Notes: generated by a model from the letters alone, not told the origin. Positions 1 through 10,147 are shown, counted from the stretch's first letter. The stretch: DNA of 64,000 bases from an uncultured Spirochaetota bacterium (GCA_937872225.1 CALMRZ010000081.1:1-64000), one strand, 5' to 3'. Made by a program: numbers and translations.

Positions 1-136
1 CTGATTTCATAGAAAGATTGAGAAGCCCCAAAAACTTATTTGATAAAACGCATCCTCATGCTGTTATCTGTTGTATGATTTACTCTGACACCTGGATTGC
101 AAATATAACAATAAATTCTAAAAAATGAAAAAATCC

Positions 137-186
137 TTGACTTTGCGAGAAACCATTATTACTGTATCAATATATATTGATATAGT
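137..186 (+). promoter_or_regulatory. Promoter and palindromic operator of the sahR-like gene
   Basis: A TTGACT -35 (137-142) is followed after 17 bases by a weak -10 (TACTGT, 160-165). From 165 to 182 lies a perfect 18-bp palindrome, TATCAATATATATTGATA; with one mismatch it extends to 26 bp (161-186). It covers the end of the -10 and the expected transcription start, and the ATG follows 10 bases later. This placement is typical of an ArsR-family repressor site acting by steric block, so autoregulation is inferred. There is no clear Shine-Dalgarno sequence between the palindrome and the ATG. Confidence 0.75.
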
Positions 187-192
187 AATTTA

Positions 193-1107
193 ATGGAAGC
201 AGTACAATATTATAAAGCATTGGCTGACGAAACGCGTCTGCGTCTTCTCAATCTGCTCATTCATCATGAATTGAATGTTAACGAAATTGTAAATGCAATG
301 GGAATGGGCCAGCCCAGGATTTCAAGGCACTTGAAGATACTGACTGAATGCGGTCTGCTTAAGTTCCGTCGTGATGGTTTGTGGGTATTCTATAGTGCAA
401 CCCGGGAAGGGCAGGGAGGCTGGTTCAACAAATTGTTTCAAGATTTTATCGAAAGCGATAATGATGTAAACCTTGATTACGAAAAGATGAAGTTGATCCT
501 CGATGAAGGAATGAGGGAAAAAACCCGTTTCTTTGACTCGATTGCATCGGATTGGGATGATTTAAAACGCGGAATAATCGGGACTATTAATATTTCAGAC
601 GAGATAGTGGGGAGAATAACAAATTGTAATATTGCCGCTGACCTGGGATGCGGAACTGGAGAGTTGCTCCTGCCGATAAAGAAAAAGGCAAAACGTGTCA
701 TAGGTGTGGATAAGTCACCGAAGATGCTTGAGGAAGCCGGGCATAAACTTGCATTAAACGGCAAGGGGATTGAGCTCCGGATTGGGGAAATGGAGCATCT
801 CCCTATGCGCGATCAAGAAGCCGATGTGGCTGTCATTAATATGGTTCTTCACCACCTTCCGTCCCCTGATTCAAGCATACTGGAAGCGGGCCGTGTATTG
901 AAAAAAGGCGGTTTGCTTATTATCGTGGATCTTGAAAAGCATCAGAATGAAGAGATGCGAAAAAAATTCGAGCACCGCTGGCTTGGTTTCACCAGGAAAA
1001 ATATTGAACGCTGGCTAGTTGCTGGAGGATTTGTTCCTAAAGAATTTGTCCAGTATGATGCCAGGGACGATATGAAGATTGATCTTTTTGTTTCTGTAAA
1101 ACAATGA
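193..1107 (+). CDS. sahR: ArsR-family regulator fused to a SAM-dependent methyltransferase domain (SahR-like)
   Basis: A 304-residue two-domain protein. Residues 1-75 form an ArsR winged helix, with the dimer/helix-1 signature ALADETRLRLLNLL and a recognition helix near residues 39-57. Residues 110-304 are a class I methyltransferase fold, with motif I DLGCGTGELLL at 150-160 and the acidic ribose-binding position D173. Regulators of this architecture next to ahcY are known in Proteobacteria as SahR, which senses S-adenosylhomocysteine and controls methionine-cycle genes. ahcY follows 110 bases downstream on the same strand and a palindrome overlaps the promoter, so the same role is inferred here. 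Whether the C-terminal domain still methylates or only binds ligand cannot be told. The start codon has no good ribosome site, but the ArsR domain begins directly after it, so no other start fits. Confidence 0.8.
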   Translation: MEAVQYYKALADETRLRLLNLLIHHELNVNEIVNAMGMGQPRISRHLKILTECGLLKFRRDGLWVFYSATREGQGGWFNKLFQDFIESDNDVNLDYEKMKLILDEGMREKTRFFDSIASDWDDLKRGIIGTINISDEIVGRITNCNIAADLGCGTGELLLPIKKKAKRVIGVDKSPKMLEEAGHKLALNGKGIELRIGEMEHLPMRDQEADVAVINMVLHHLPSPDSSILEAGRVLKKGGLLIIVDLEKHQNEEMRKKFEHRWLGFTRKNIERWLVAGGFVPKEFVQYDARDDMKIDLFVSVKQ

Positions 1108-1175
1108 GTGGTTTGATCCTGCAATGAACGGGCTTGCCATATACTATCAGGAAAAATTCAGGTTTATTATTTTAA

Positions 1176-2660
<1,485 letters not shown>

Positions 2661-2690
2661 AGATATAGCTGTTCTCGGTTTGTGAAATTT

Positions 2691-2727
2691 ACGGGCAGTC
2701 AGATGACTGCCCGTTTGTTTTTTGTGG
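2691..2727 (+). terminator. Rho-independent terminator of ahcY
   Basis: A perfect 10-bp stem, ACGGGCAGTC (2691-2700) pairing with GACTGCCCGT (2705-2714), has a four-base loop and is followed by a T-rich tract (2715-2727). It lies 30 bases after the ahcY stop. Confidence 0.93.
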
Positions 2728-2731
2728 GCAG

Positions 2732-2880
2732 GGGGTCAGAGAAAAGCTATTTTTTCCTGACTGTACTCATATAATGAACAGTAAATTGATATTGTGCACG
2801 AATTATTTATATTATGGGGTCAGAGTAAAAATCATAAAAGAATTATTAAACAATAACTACGCTTGAGTGTCAGAGCAACA
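2732..2880. repeat. Three copies of the dispersed GGGGTCAGAG repeat
   Basis: The gap 2728-2990 holds no convincing gene. It contains GGGGTCAGAG at 2732-2741, GGGGTCAGAGTAAAA at 2816-2830 and the variant GTGTCAGAGCAA at 2867-2878. The same core recurs in many gene borders of this window, always outside or at the very ends of genes. See the finding on composite repeats. Confidence 0.8.
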
Positions 2881-2990
2881 TTGTAGATCAATGAATTAAG
2901 ATACCGGACAATTCTTCGAAATGATTTGACAGTTTGAAATAAATTGCCAGTTATATGATCTGAATAATTTCTATTTATGGCCCAAATATC

Positions 2991-3836
2991 GTGACAGCTC
3001 ATTATATTCCATCAGATATCATTGACTTTCATGTTCACCTGTTCCCTGACAGGATGTTCGACGCCATCTGGGAATATTTCTCAAAGTGTTACAAGTGGGA
3101 CGTCATATACCGGATGTATTACCGGGAATGCATTTCCTATCTGCGAGAAAGAGGAGTTCAGAAGATAGTCTTTTCGAATTATGCCCACCGTGAAGGGGTC
3201 GCCGAAGCATTGAATGCATGGAACCTGGAAATCTTGGAGGGTATTCCGGAACTTTACTGCTTTGCCGCCTATCATCCCGGTGATGAAAATGGCCTGGCCA
3301 TGGCGGATAGGGTTCTTTCTCACCCCCGCGTTCTCGGATTTAAGCTTCAGCTCCTGGTGCAGCGTTTCTTTCCCCATGACAACCGGTTATTCCCGATGTA
3401 TGAGAAGGTAATGGAGCGCGGGAAGCGTATCCTGTTTCATGTGGGTACCGGACCGGTGGGAAACGAATTCGTTGGTCTGGCCGAATTCAACAAGCTCCTC
3501 GATCGCTATCCGGATATACCTGCAAATGTGGCACACATGGGCGCCATGGAATACCGTGGGTTCATGGACCTCCTGGAGGATCATCCGGCGCTATATCTTG
3601 ACACGGCCTTTGCATTCTTCAGGGAATTCCAGGGGAGGGGCGGCTTCAATCTGGGAAATGAGGAACTTGAAAAGCACAAGGACCGCATCCTATACGGGTC
3701 AGACTTCCCAAACCTCATCATGCCCCGTGAATCAGAAATCGCGACGCTGTCGGATTACGGGCTATCGCCGGAATTCTATGAGCGGGTGTTCTACCGGAAT
3801 GCCCGGGAGTTGATTGATTCGATAGTGAACCGATAA
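2991..3836 (+). CDS. Amidohydrolase-family (amidohydrolase 2, TIM-barrel) metal-dependent hydrolase
   Basis: A 281-residue protein of the amidohydrolase-2 group. The metal-binding HxH is in DFHVHLFP (residues 12-19), a further His lies in the AHMGAMEYRG segment near residue 180, and the catalytic-type Asp is in YGSDFPN near residue 238. Family members hydrolyse or decarboxylate small cyclic or carboxylated substrates, but the substrate here cannot be read from the sequence and neighbours give no hint. The start is a GTG without a clear ribosome site; it is chosen because the first beta strand follows at once and the upstream ATG at 2976 is out of frame. It stands alone, flanked by repeat-bearing gaps. 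Confidence 0.8.
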   Translation: MTAHYIPSDIIDFHVHLFPDRMFDAIWEYFSKCYKWDVIYRMYYRECISYLRERGVQKIVFSNYAHREGVAEALNAWNLEILEGIPELYCFAAYHPGDENGLAMADRVLSHPRVLGFKLQLLVQRFFPHDNRLFPMYEKVMERGKRILFHVGTGPVGNEFVGLAEFNKLLDRYPDIPANVAHMGAMEYRGFMDLLEDHPALYLDTAFAFFREFQGRGGFNLGNEELEKHKDRILYGSDFPNLIMPRESEIATLSDYGLSPEFYERVFYRNARELIDSIVNR

Positions 3837-3858
3837 CGGTTTTTCATTGTTTTTTGCC

Positions 3859-3894
3859 CGGGACCAATTCATATGTATATTGGTATTTGTCCCG
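3859..3894. other. Imperfect hairpin downstream of the amidohydrolase gene
   Basis: CGGGAC (3859-3864) pairs with GTCCCG (3889-3894), with CAAT/ATTG pairing further inside. It lies 23 bases after the stop codon and has no T-tract, so it may be a transcript-end or stability structure. Nothing else is seen in 3837-4020 except the repeat at 3959. Confidence 0.4.
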
Positions 3895-3958
3895 ATTATC
3901 ATTGCATCATGCCGTTGTCGGGGTTGTGGCTTCAATGTCTTGATCAGAATGACTTAAA

Positions 3959-3972
3959 GGGTCAGAGTAAAA
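3959..3972 (+). repeat. GGGTCAGAGTAAAA repeat copy
   Basis: A single copy of the dispersed repeat core, about 50 bases upstream of the methyltransferase gene that starts at 4021. Confidence 0.8.
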
Positions 3973-4020
3973 CTATTTTCCCATATCTATCGGAATAAAA
4001 AAATATTTTGGGGGAATCAT

Positions 4021-4650
4021 ATGGATGAAAACAAAAACAAATCCCGCTGGTATGACGGATTATTCTACAGTATTACGATCGATCCCATAGCTGGAAAATC
4101 TTTTGCAAAACCGATTTCCCGCTATGTAAGTGAAAATTCTTCTATTATAGATGTCGGTTGCGGTACCGGAAGTGTTGTTCTGGAGCTGGCTAAGCGTTGT
4201 TACCACGTGACCGGGATTGAGCTGTCGCCCAAAATGGTCAATTTTGCCCGGAAGAGACTTGACGCGGCATCCATCAACAATGCGGAAATATTGCAGATGT
4301 CCGCCACCGAACTTTCATCTAAGGTATCCCGGACATTTGATTATGCCGTGATGACGCAATTCCTCCATGAAATCCCCGCTGAAATTCGGGACAAGGTGAT
4401 GGGGGAGGTGAAGAAGGTTGCCAGGGAATTTATCATCGCTGATTTCATAGCGCCGTACCCCTCCACTCTCCAGGGAATGATGATCCGCTTTGTCGAGATG
4501 AGCGCAGGAAAAGAACATAACGCCAACTTCGGGGATTGGCTGGGGAAGGGGGGGCTTGACGGTTTCCTCAACCGGCATGGTTTAATGGTGATTGAAGAGC
4601 GGACATTCTTGACCGGTGTCGGTAAAATCGTAAAGGCAAAGGTTCGATGA
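4021..4650 (+). CDS. Class I SAM-dependent methyltransferase
   Basis: A 209-residue stand-alone methyltransferase. Motif I reads DVGCGTG (residues 44-50) and the acidic residue closing strand 2 is in GIELSPKM. The rest fits the Methyltransf_11/25 fold, with a post-motif stretch around DYAVMTQFLHEIP. A GGGGGA ribosome site precedes the ATG. The closest functional groups methylate small molecules or quinone/lipid precursors, but no substrate can be assigned. It is separated from alr by only 78 bases and may be cotranscribed. It resembles the C-terminal half of the SahR-like protein only in the general fold. Confidence 0.85.
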   Translation: MDENKNKSRWYDGLFYSITIDPIAGKSFAKPISRYVSENSSIIDVGCGTGSVVLELAKRCYHVTGIELSPKMVNFARKRLDAASINNAEILQMSATELSSKVSRTFDYAVMTQFLHEIPAEIRDKVMGEVKKVAREFIIADFIAPYPSTLQGMMIRFVEMSAGKEHNANFGDWLGKGGLDGFLNRHGLMVIEERTFLTGVGKIVKAKVR

Positions 4651-4728
4651 CAAAGCCTGGATCGGAATGAGTATAGTCATTGACAAATCTTTCTTTCTGC
4701 ATTACCGGTGTTGCAGCGTACCGGTGCT

Positions 4729-5877
4729 ATGCAGATAAATATCGAAACCTATCAGAACCGGCCAACCAGGGCAGAGATATCCCTGGGAAGGATCCGCAAC
4801 AACTTCGAGATCGTGCGGTCCCTCACAGGCCCGAATGTGAAGATCATGGCCATGGTAAAATCCAACGCCTATGGCCATGGCATCAGGACCATGTCCGAAA
4901 CCCTTCTTGATGCGGGCGCCCATTATCTCGGAGTGGCTTATCTAGAAGAGGCGGTCTATCTCCGGAAGAGCGGCATCACCGCGCCGATCCTGGTGTGCGG
5001 CGCCATCAACACTGACCAGGTCGAGGAATTTCTTGAGCATGATATAGAAATAACCAGTTCCTCTTTCGATAAGTCTGTGGCAATTTCCGAGGTCGCCGTG
5101 CGGCTTGGAAAGACTGCCAGGGTGCACCTCAAGATCGATACCGGCATGGAGCGAATCGGGGTGCACTGGTACAACGCCGAGCGGTTTATCGAACGTACTC
5201 TTGAACTGCCCGGCATCAGCGTTAAGGGCATCTTCTCCCATCTTGCCAGGGCGGAATCTGACCGGGAATTCACCGACACGCAGGTCCGACGCTTTGGCGA
5301 GATAGCGGCTTTCATGGCCCGGAGAAATGTCCTGCCCGAGCTGGTCCACCTTGCCAATTCCGCCGGGATTATCGGGAGCCCGGGGTCCCATTTTAACATG
5401 GTGCGGCCCGGCATCATGTTGTATGGATACAACCCTTTTGGGTATGATCCGAACCATCTCTTTCTCGGGCGTAAACTCCAGCCTGCCATGACACTGAAGA
5501 CGAAAGTTTCCTATTTCAAGGTTGTCCCTGCCGGTGTCGGAATCAGCTATAATCATTCATACACCACAAAGAGCCAGACGCGCATTGTAACACTGCCCAT
5601 CGGCTATGGCGATGGATACAGCCGGTTCCTGTCAAACCGCGGGGAGGTGGCCATGCGCGGCAAGCGCTACCCTGTTGTTGGGAACGTTTGCATGGACCAG
5701 GTCATGGTGGACATCGGCATGGACGGTACCGCGTACAACGGCGACGATGTGCTCCTTTTCGGAGAGATGAACGGCTCGGTCATACCCCTGGAGTCCCTGT
5801 GCGATAAGATCGGCACTATTACCTATGAGTTCCTGTGTAACATCAGCCTGAGGGTCCCGAGGATATATGTTGAGTAA
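4729..5877 (+). CDS. alr: Alanine racemase
   Basis: A PLP enzyme that interconverts L- and D-alanine for peptidoglycan synthesis. The PLP lysine is in MVKSNAYGHG (Lys44 counted from the ATG at 4729), and the second catalytic base is the Tyr in the GISYNHSY segment near residue 275. The C-terminal beta domain carries GNVCMDQVMVD. The length of 382 residues matches the family. The ATG at 4729 is preferred to an in-frame GTG at 4708 because the conserved N-terminus (RPTRAEISLGRI) begins a dozen residues later; neither has a strong ribosome site. A 13-bp tandem duplication and the repeat cluster begin right after the stop. Confidence 0.95.
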   Translation: MQINIETYQNRPTRAEISLGRIRNNFEIVRSLTGPNVKIMAMVKSNAYGHGIRTMSETLLDAGAHYLGVAYLEEAVYLRKSGITAPILVCGAINTDQVEEFLEHDIEITSSSFDKSVAISEVAVRLGKTARVHLKIDTGMERIGVHWYNAERFIERTLELPGISVKGIFSHLARAESDREFTDTQVRRFGEIAAFMARRNVLPELVHLANSAGIIGSPGSHFNMVRPGIMLYGYNPFGYDPNHLFLGRKLQPAMTLKTKVSYFKVVPAGVGISYNHSYTTKSQTRIVTLPIGYGDGYSRFLSNRGEVAMRGKRYPVVGNVCMDQVMVDIGMDGTAYNGDDVLLFGEMNGSVIPLESLCDKIGTITYEFLCNISLRVPRIYVE

Positions 5878-5880
5878 GCG

Positions 5881-6201
5881 GCCTTCCGGGGTCGCCTTCC
5901 GGGGTCAGAGTAAAATCTTGGTTCCGGTGGATTGAGGCAAGGATCGCAAAAACTCGACAAAGACAAGAAGCCTGTTTATCGGGATAGTTATCGGTGAACA
6001 GTGGTTAAGGTTTGTGTTATCTTCTGAATCCGGGGTCAGAGTAAAAAAAGAGTAAAAAAAGCTAGGGGTCAGAGTAAACCCCCAAATTATCATTATACCC
6101 CCACGATTGTTATCGGTAAACATCGGTTCGGTTATTCATGATCACAGGTTTCCCTTAGTTTTGATAGTTATCGGCAGCACGGACCCGGGGGTCAGAGCAA
6201 A
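5881..6201. repeat. Cluster of composite dispersed repeats between alr and the PAP2 gene
   Basis: This non-coding gap is almost entirely repeat. It begins with a 13-bp tandem duplication of GCCTTCCGGGGTC (5881-5893 and 5894-5906). GGGGTCAGAGYAAA cores follow at 5901-5915, 6032-6046, 6065-6078 and 6188-6201. Palindromic GATAGTTATCGG-type elements lie at 5983-5994, 6105-6115 (GATTGTTATCG) and 6163-6174. The two element types alternate. The last core supplies the stop codon and the final two Leu codons of the convergent PAP2 gene. Confidence 0.85.
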
Positions 6202-7109
6202 TCCCCATCCTCCCCCCTGAGTACTGCAATTTTCCCGAAAAGATAAGGCGCGCCAAAGGAGCACCAGAAGCCGATGCACCAGTATCGGAAAAACCCCGCT
6301 TCCAGGCTGTTGGGTAGAATGAATTTCAGACCGAACCGGATGGCTGCCACTACGGCGATACCGATAACTATCTTGGCAAACTGGTAGGGAAGCCGGTTCC
6401 TCGGGTTGAAACGAATGCGGTCATCCGTGAGGAGGGCGCCGATAAGGAAACCGGATATGGTCCCCATGGTGGTATTGATGTATTGTCCGGGAACCGTGAG
6501 GTATATACCAATGGGAAAAATAAGCAGAACAATGGTTATAAGTATCGGACTGACCATGCGGTAATACTTCCCGGCGGCCATCGCTGCCGGTAGTATCACG
6601 GCAAGACAGAGAACACCCAGCACCAGCCCCCCGATCACATCGCCCATGTAGTGAACTCCCAGGTGAAGACGGGAGTAGGTAACGAGGATAATCATTGCCG
6701 GGCAGGCGATTCTCACTGCTTTAGTGCCGGCCATGACCGCGATGGTGCCCCAGAATGCCGTCGATCCCTGGGCATGGCCGCTGGGGAAGCCGGGTCCGCC
6801 CGGCTTGTATTGCACGGCCAGTTCCCGGATGCCGTGGATCAGTTTTTCCGGATCGGGCCGGGGATTGTTGAAGAGGTATTTCAGCGCGTCATTCACGGTC
6901 ATGGCGACAAGGAACACGGCCCCGACGTAAATGGCGCGCCGCCGGTCCCAGCACCAGTACAGGATGGGCAGGGCGATCATGTAAAAGGTTTCGCTTCCCG
7001 CCGACGTGATGACCAGCATGGCCATGTCCAGCCACGATCCGGCGAATATATGAATGCTGTTGAGGATGTCTTCCCCGAATAAAAAGGTGTTGGCGAAAAA
7101 AGATTCCAT
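6192..7109 (-). CDS. PAP2-superfamily membrane phosphatase
   Basis: A 305-residue polytopic membrane protein with all three acid-phosphatase motifs: KYLFNNPRP (residues 77-85), PSGH (109-112) and SRLHLGVHYMGD (146-157). These provide the catalytic His pair and phosphate-binding Arg and Lys. Such enzymes dephosphorylate lipid phosphates such as undecaprenyl diphosphate or phosphatidate on the outer face of the inner membrane. C-terminal hydrophobic segments continue to about residue 290, longer than the minimal PAP2 core. It lies 67 bases downstream of the GHKL gene and is probably cotranscribed. The stop codon (6192-6194) falls inside a dispersed repeat copy, so the end of the protein may have been altered by it. 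Confidence 0.9.
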   Translation of the reverse strand: MESFFANTFLFGEDILNSIHIFAGSWLDMAMLVITSAGSETFYMIALPILYWCWDRRRAIYVGAVFLVAMTVNDALKYLFNNPRPDPEKLIHGIRELAVQYKPGGPGFPSGHAQGSTAFWGTIAVMAGTKAVRIACPAMIILVTYSRLHLGVHYMGDVIGGLVLGVLCLAVILPAAMAAGKYYRMVSPILITIVLLIFPIGIYLTVPGQYINTTMGTISGFLIGALLTDDRIRFNPRNRLPYQFAKIVIGIAVVAAIRFGLKFILPNSLEAGFFRYWCIGFWCSFGAPYLFGKIAVLRGEDGDLL

Positions 7110-7176
7110 GGCGCTCCTCTGACCCCCCGGCGGGCGGTCAGTAATTCAATGTAGCGCCGCGCGATGCCAGGGGCGG

Positions 7177-7995
7177 TCACGTGGCGAAATGTTTCCTCAA
7201 TTGGTCCATCGGCAGCGTCAGCATGACCGTGGTATTTATGGATGAAATGATAGTGATCGCCCGTTCGCTGGTGACCCCCATGTTGTATAGGAGGACGTCG
7301 ATCTTGGCGTATCCGAAACCGAATCCCGACTCGCTGGTGTCGATGTTGTCCACGAAAAACTCATGCTCGCGGCCTTCCTCTCGATAGCGGCGGTGTTCGT
7401 CGCGCTTGTCATGTATCCTGTTGATGTCGCGGGTGAGGATCGGGGCCGTGTTGGTGACCTCGATGTACATGAAATCGTCGTCGGCCTGGATGCGCAGCAT
7501 TATCTTGATGTTGTGTTCCCTGATCTGTTTCTGCATGCCCCGTATCATGGAAAGCCCCATGATCTCGTTTTCTTCCTCTCTGGTGTACGACCTCTTCTCA
7601 AGGTAGGCCCTGTTTTTTATGGTAAGCAGCTTTGATTCTTCGTTCAGGATCTCCCTGACAATGGCGGACAGGTCTTCTTTGTTTAGAATCTCCTCCGCCA
7701 TCCGGTTGAAGTTCTCCGCATGTTTCATGAGTGAGTCGATGTTCTGGTTTATTTCTTCCGGGGTCTTGTCGGGCCGCAGCTGCCGGAGCTTTTTGAAGAT
7801 GCGGTCCCTGAGTAGGATGTACTTGTAATCGGCTTTTACCGCGTTTTTTATCAGTTCGTCCACGCAGGCGAACAGGTCCGATGTCATGCCTTCAAGGCCG
7901 GCTGCGGACAGGATTTTTCCCCCGGCCTTCATAATCTGGTCACGGGTCTTCCTGCTGTAGACCTGAATGTATCCTTTTACCTGTACCTGCCGCAT
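7177..7995 (-). CDS. GHKL-type ATPase domain protein, histidine-kinase-like without an H-box
   Basis: A basic, soluble protein. LFACVDELIKNAVKA has the N-box pattern (Glu and Asn that bind Mg-ATP). After a long helical insert, VTNTAPI and SESGFGFGYAKIDVLLYNMG resemble the G1/G2 ATP-lid region, and the end IISSINTTVMLTLP resembles the last strand of a HATPase fold. No phospho-accepting His helix, sensor or receiver is visible, so it may be an atypical kinase, an anti-sigma-like kinase, or a degenerate ATP-binding protein. The frame is open upstream to a GTG at 8124, but that extension is basic and overlaps the leu leader promoter region; the ATG at 7995 is preferred, without strong ribosome-site support. 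It precedes the PAP2 gene. Confidence 0.65.
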   Translation of the reverse strand: MRQVQVKGYIQVYSRKTRDQIMKAGGKILSAAGLEGMTSDLFACVDELIKNAVKADYKYILLRDRIFKKLRQLRPDKTPEEINQNIDSLMKHAENFNRMAEEILNKEDLSAIVREILNEESKLLTIKNRAYLEKRSYTREEENEIMGLSMIRGMQKQIREHNIKIMLRIQADDDFMYIEVTNTAPILTRDINRIHDKRDEHRRYREEGREHEFFVDNIDTSESGFGFGYAKIDVLLYNMGVTSERAITIISSINTTVMLTLPMDQLRKHFAT

Positions 7996-8104
7996 GATCG
8001 GTCCATGTCTTAACCGGGAATAATTGTTGGACCGGCGCCGCAGAAAGTCAAGCTTTAATGATTTCAAGATAGTGGGGCGATATGGAAAAAAACGAAATTT
8101 TCTA

Positions 8105-8110
8105 TTGACA
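8105..8110 (+). promoter_or_regulatory. Probable -35 box of the leucine leader transcript
   Basis: TTGACA lies 84 bases before the leader-peptide ATG. No consensus -10 is seen at 17 bases; GATAAT at 8125-8130 is too close and TATATT at 8138-8143 too far. The promoter is therefore only tentatively placed. Confidence 0.35.
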
Positions 8111-8193
8111 ATAATGGCCGTCACGATAATGGTGCTGTATATTAGTTAGGTGCGACACCGACTATATGAGAGGAATAGAAACCGGCAGCAATT

Positions 8194-8280
8194 ATGAATT
8201 ACACGTTGGCATCACTATCAAACCTGCTTCTCGGCCTGTTGTTATGCCTGGAGGGTTCGCTCCTTGGCCATATTGTGTGA
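8194..8280 (+). CDS. leuL: Leucine-rich leader peptide of the leuA attenuator
   Basis: A 28-codon frame from ATG 8194 to TGA 8280 in which 11 codons are leucine (TTG, CTA, CTG, CTT, CTC, CTG, TTG, TTA, CTG, CTC, CTT), with a dense run between 8224 and 8250. It lies just upstream of an intrinsic terminator and of leuA. This is the classical layout of a leader peptide whose translation senses charged tRNA-Leu. The ribosome site is weak (GAGAGG about 20 bases upstream), which is the main doubt. It has no other recognisable function. Confidence 0.8.
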   Translation: MNYTLASLSNLLLGLLLCLEGSLLGHIV

Positions 8281-8337
8281 TGCCCGCTTGAAAATTGATA
8301 CCAGAAAAAGCCGTCACAGAATGTGGCGGCTTTTTTT
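8208..8337 (+). promoter_or_regulatory. Leucine attenuator with mutually exclusive RNA stems
   Basis: Three competing pairings can be drawn. Stem 1:2 is GGCATCAC (8208-8215) with GTGATGCC (8277-8284), a perfect 8 bp. Stem 2:3, the antiterminator, is ATTGTGTGATG (8272-8282) with CGTCACAGAAT (8312-8322), 11 positions with one mismatch and one wobble. Stem 3:4 is the terminator, 8309-8318 with 8322-8331. Region 1 lies inside the leader peptide at its first Leu codons, so a ribosome stalled there for lack of Leu-tRNA would free region 2 to pair with region 3 and allow read-through into leuA. A ribosome reaching the stop codon covers region 2 and lets the terminator form. Confidence 0.8.
8309..8337 (+). 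terminator. Attenuator terminator upstream of leuA
   Basis: AGCCGTCACA (8309-8318) pairs with TGTGGCGGCT (8322-8331) over 10 bp with one G-U, around a GAA loop, followed by seven Ts (8331-8337). It lies 166 bases before leuA, inside its leader transcript rather than after a gene. Confidence 0.88.
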
Positions 8338-8503
8338 ATATTTTGGGAATGATTTTGAAAATAAGATTAATGAGGCAGGTAATTGAATGGATTTCACTTG
8401 TACAGTCCTGATCCCGGGGAGGTGGCGGGCTATATGCCCCTTGTTGCTTGGGTGAGCGGTATACCCCATGCATCACCACACCGACCAGATAAGGAGGAAC
8501 ATT

Positions 8504-10120
8504 ATGTCAGATAACAGTAAAAATAAAGTCGTAATATTCGATACCACGCTCCGCGACGGTGAACAATCACCCGGGTTCACCATGAACATGAAGGAAAAGA
8601 TGATCTTCGCGGACCAGTTGATCAAGCTCGGCGTCGATGTCATTGAAGCCGGATTTCCCATCGCATCCGATGGCGATTTCGAGGCTGTAAAAATGATTGC
8701 GGACAGGGCCCGGGGCGTGCAGGTTGCCGGCCTTGCCAGGGCGAACCAGAAGGATATCGAAACCGCGTGGAAGGCCATCCAGGGCGCGGATAATCCCCGG
8801 ATCCACACGTTTATTTCCAGTTCCGATATCCATATCCAGCACCAGTTCAAGAAGACCCGCGAGGAGGTGCTGAAGCTGGCCGTCGAGGCGGTGAGGCTGG
8901 CGAAGAGCTACACGGACAACGTCGAGTTCTCGCCCATGGACGCCACCCGGAGCGATCCCGTGTACCTTGCCGAGATGGTCCAGGCCGTGATCGAGGCCGG
9001 CGCTATAACGGTCAATATCCCTGACACGGTGGGATACGCGATTCCCTCGGACTTCCACCGGCTCATACGTTACCTTTTCGAGCATGTTTCCAACATCGAG
9101 AACGCCATCATCTCGGTGCACTGCCACAATGACCTGGGCCTGGCCGTCGCCAACTCCATCGCGGCGATAGAGGCGGGGGCCCGGCAGGTCGAGTGCACGG
9201 TCAACGGCATCGGCGAGCGGGCCGGCAACACCTCCATGGAGGAGATCGTGATGGCCATCAGGACCAGGAGCGACCTTTTCAAGGTCCATACCGGAATCAA
9301 CACGAAGCAGATCGTGCCCACGAGCCGCCTCCTGACGAACATCACCGGCGTGTCCGTTCAGCCAAACAAGGCCGTTGTCGGCAGCAACGCCTTTGCCCAC
9401 GAATCGGGCATCCACCAGGATGGACTTCTGAAAAACGCCATGACCTATGAGATCATGAAGCCTGAGGACGTGGGAATTTCCAAATCGTCCCTTGTCCTGG
9501 GCAAGCACTCCGGACGCCACGCTGTCCTCGACCGCCTCGCCTCCCTGGGCTATAACCTGGACAAGGAGGAAACCGAGCGGTTCTTCCGCCTCTTCAAGGC
9601 CCTGGCCGACAGCAAGAAGGAGGTCTTTGACGAGGACCTCTCGGTCCTGGTAGGGGAGTCCCTCTTCAAGGGTGAGGAACACCGGCGGTACAAGGTCGAA
9701 AACGTGCAGATATCCACCGGCATGTTTTCGCCCCCCATGGCACTGGTAACGCTCAAGGACCACAAGAAGGGAAACCGCGAGGCCTTCGAGGTCGCCCACG
9801 GCAACGGCGGCGTTGACGCCGGCGTGAAGGCTGTCAAGAGGATCACGGGCACCACGGCGATGATCACGTCCTTCAATCTGGTCGCCATCACCGGCGGTTC
9901 TGACGCGATAGCTGAAGTCCACTGCACGGTGTCAGAGGAGCACGAGGGCAGGGAGCTCAAGGCTTTCGGCAGCGCCGCCAATATCGACGTGTCCATCGCC
10001 GGTATCCATTCCTTCGTGGACGCCCTGAACAAGCTGGAATACATGAAGATAGCGGGCCAGCGCCGGCGCGATCTCATGAACGGCGGCAATGGGAACGGTA
10101 GTATCAGCGAGGGAGTATAG
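8504..10120 (+). CDS. leuA: 2-isopropylmalate synthase
   Basis: Condenses acetyl-CoA with 2-oxoisovalerate, the first committed step of leucine synthesis. The 538-residue protein has the HMGL-like catalytic barrel with [13 protein letters not shown] near the N-terminus (residues 13-25) and the metal-binding [13 protein letters not shown] segment. A C-terminal regulatory LeuA dimer domain spans about residues 390-525. The ATG at 8504 follows AAGGAGG at ideal distance; an in-frame ATG at 8468 lacks one. The full regulatory domain argues for LeuA rather than homocitrate synthase, and the leucine-codon leader supports this. Citramalate synthase remains a less likely alternative. No other leu gene is adjacent. 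Confidence 0.93.
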   Translation: MSDNSKNKVVIFDTTLRDGEQSPGFTMNMKEKMIFADQLIKLGVDVIEAGFPIASDGDFEAVKMIADRARGVQVAGLARANQKDIETAWKAIQGADNPRIHTFISSSDIHIQHQFKKTREEVLKLAVEAVRLAKSYTDNVEFSPMDATRSDPVYLAEMVQAVIEAGAITVNIPDTVGYAIPSDFHRLIRYLFEHVSNIENAIISVHCHNDLGLAVANSIAAIEAGARQVECTVNGIGERAGNTSMEEIVMAIRTRSDLFKVHTGINTKQIVPTSRLLTNITGVSVQPNKAVVGSNAFAHESGIHQDGLLKNAMTYEIMKPEDVGISKSSLVLGKHSGRHAVLDRLASLGYNLDKEETERFFRLFKALADSKKEVFDEDLSVLVGESLFKGEEHRRYKVENVQISTGMFSPPMALVTLKDHKKGNREAFEVAHGNGGVDAGVKAVKRITGTTAMITSFNLVAITGGSDAIAEVHCTVSEEHEGRELKAFGSAANIDVSIAGIHSFVDALNKLEYMKIAGQRRRDLMNGGNGNGSISEGV

Positions 10121-10147
10121 CATATTCATATTCATGGAGGCGCGGTT

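Noticed and set aside
3-128. A 41-codon frame open from the left edge, possibly the end of an upstream gene
   Set aside because: It runs through a dispersed repeat copy (79-92) and shows no family sequence. Without the upstream DNA it cannot be supported.
8567-9922. A 451-codon minus-strand frame opposite leuA
   Set aside because: Antisense shadow with His/Asp/Gly-rich random composition. The plus strand encodes a full LeuA.
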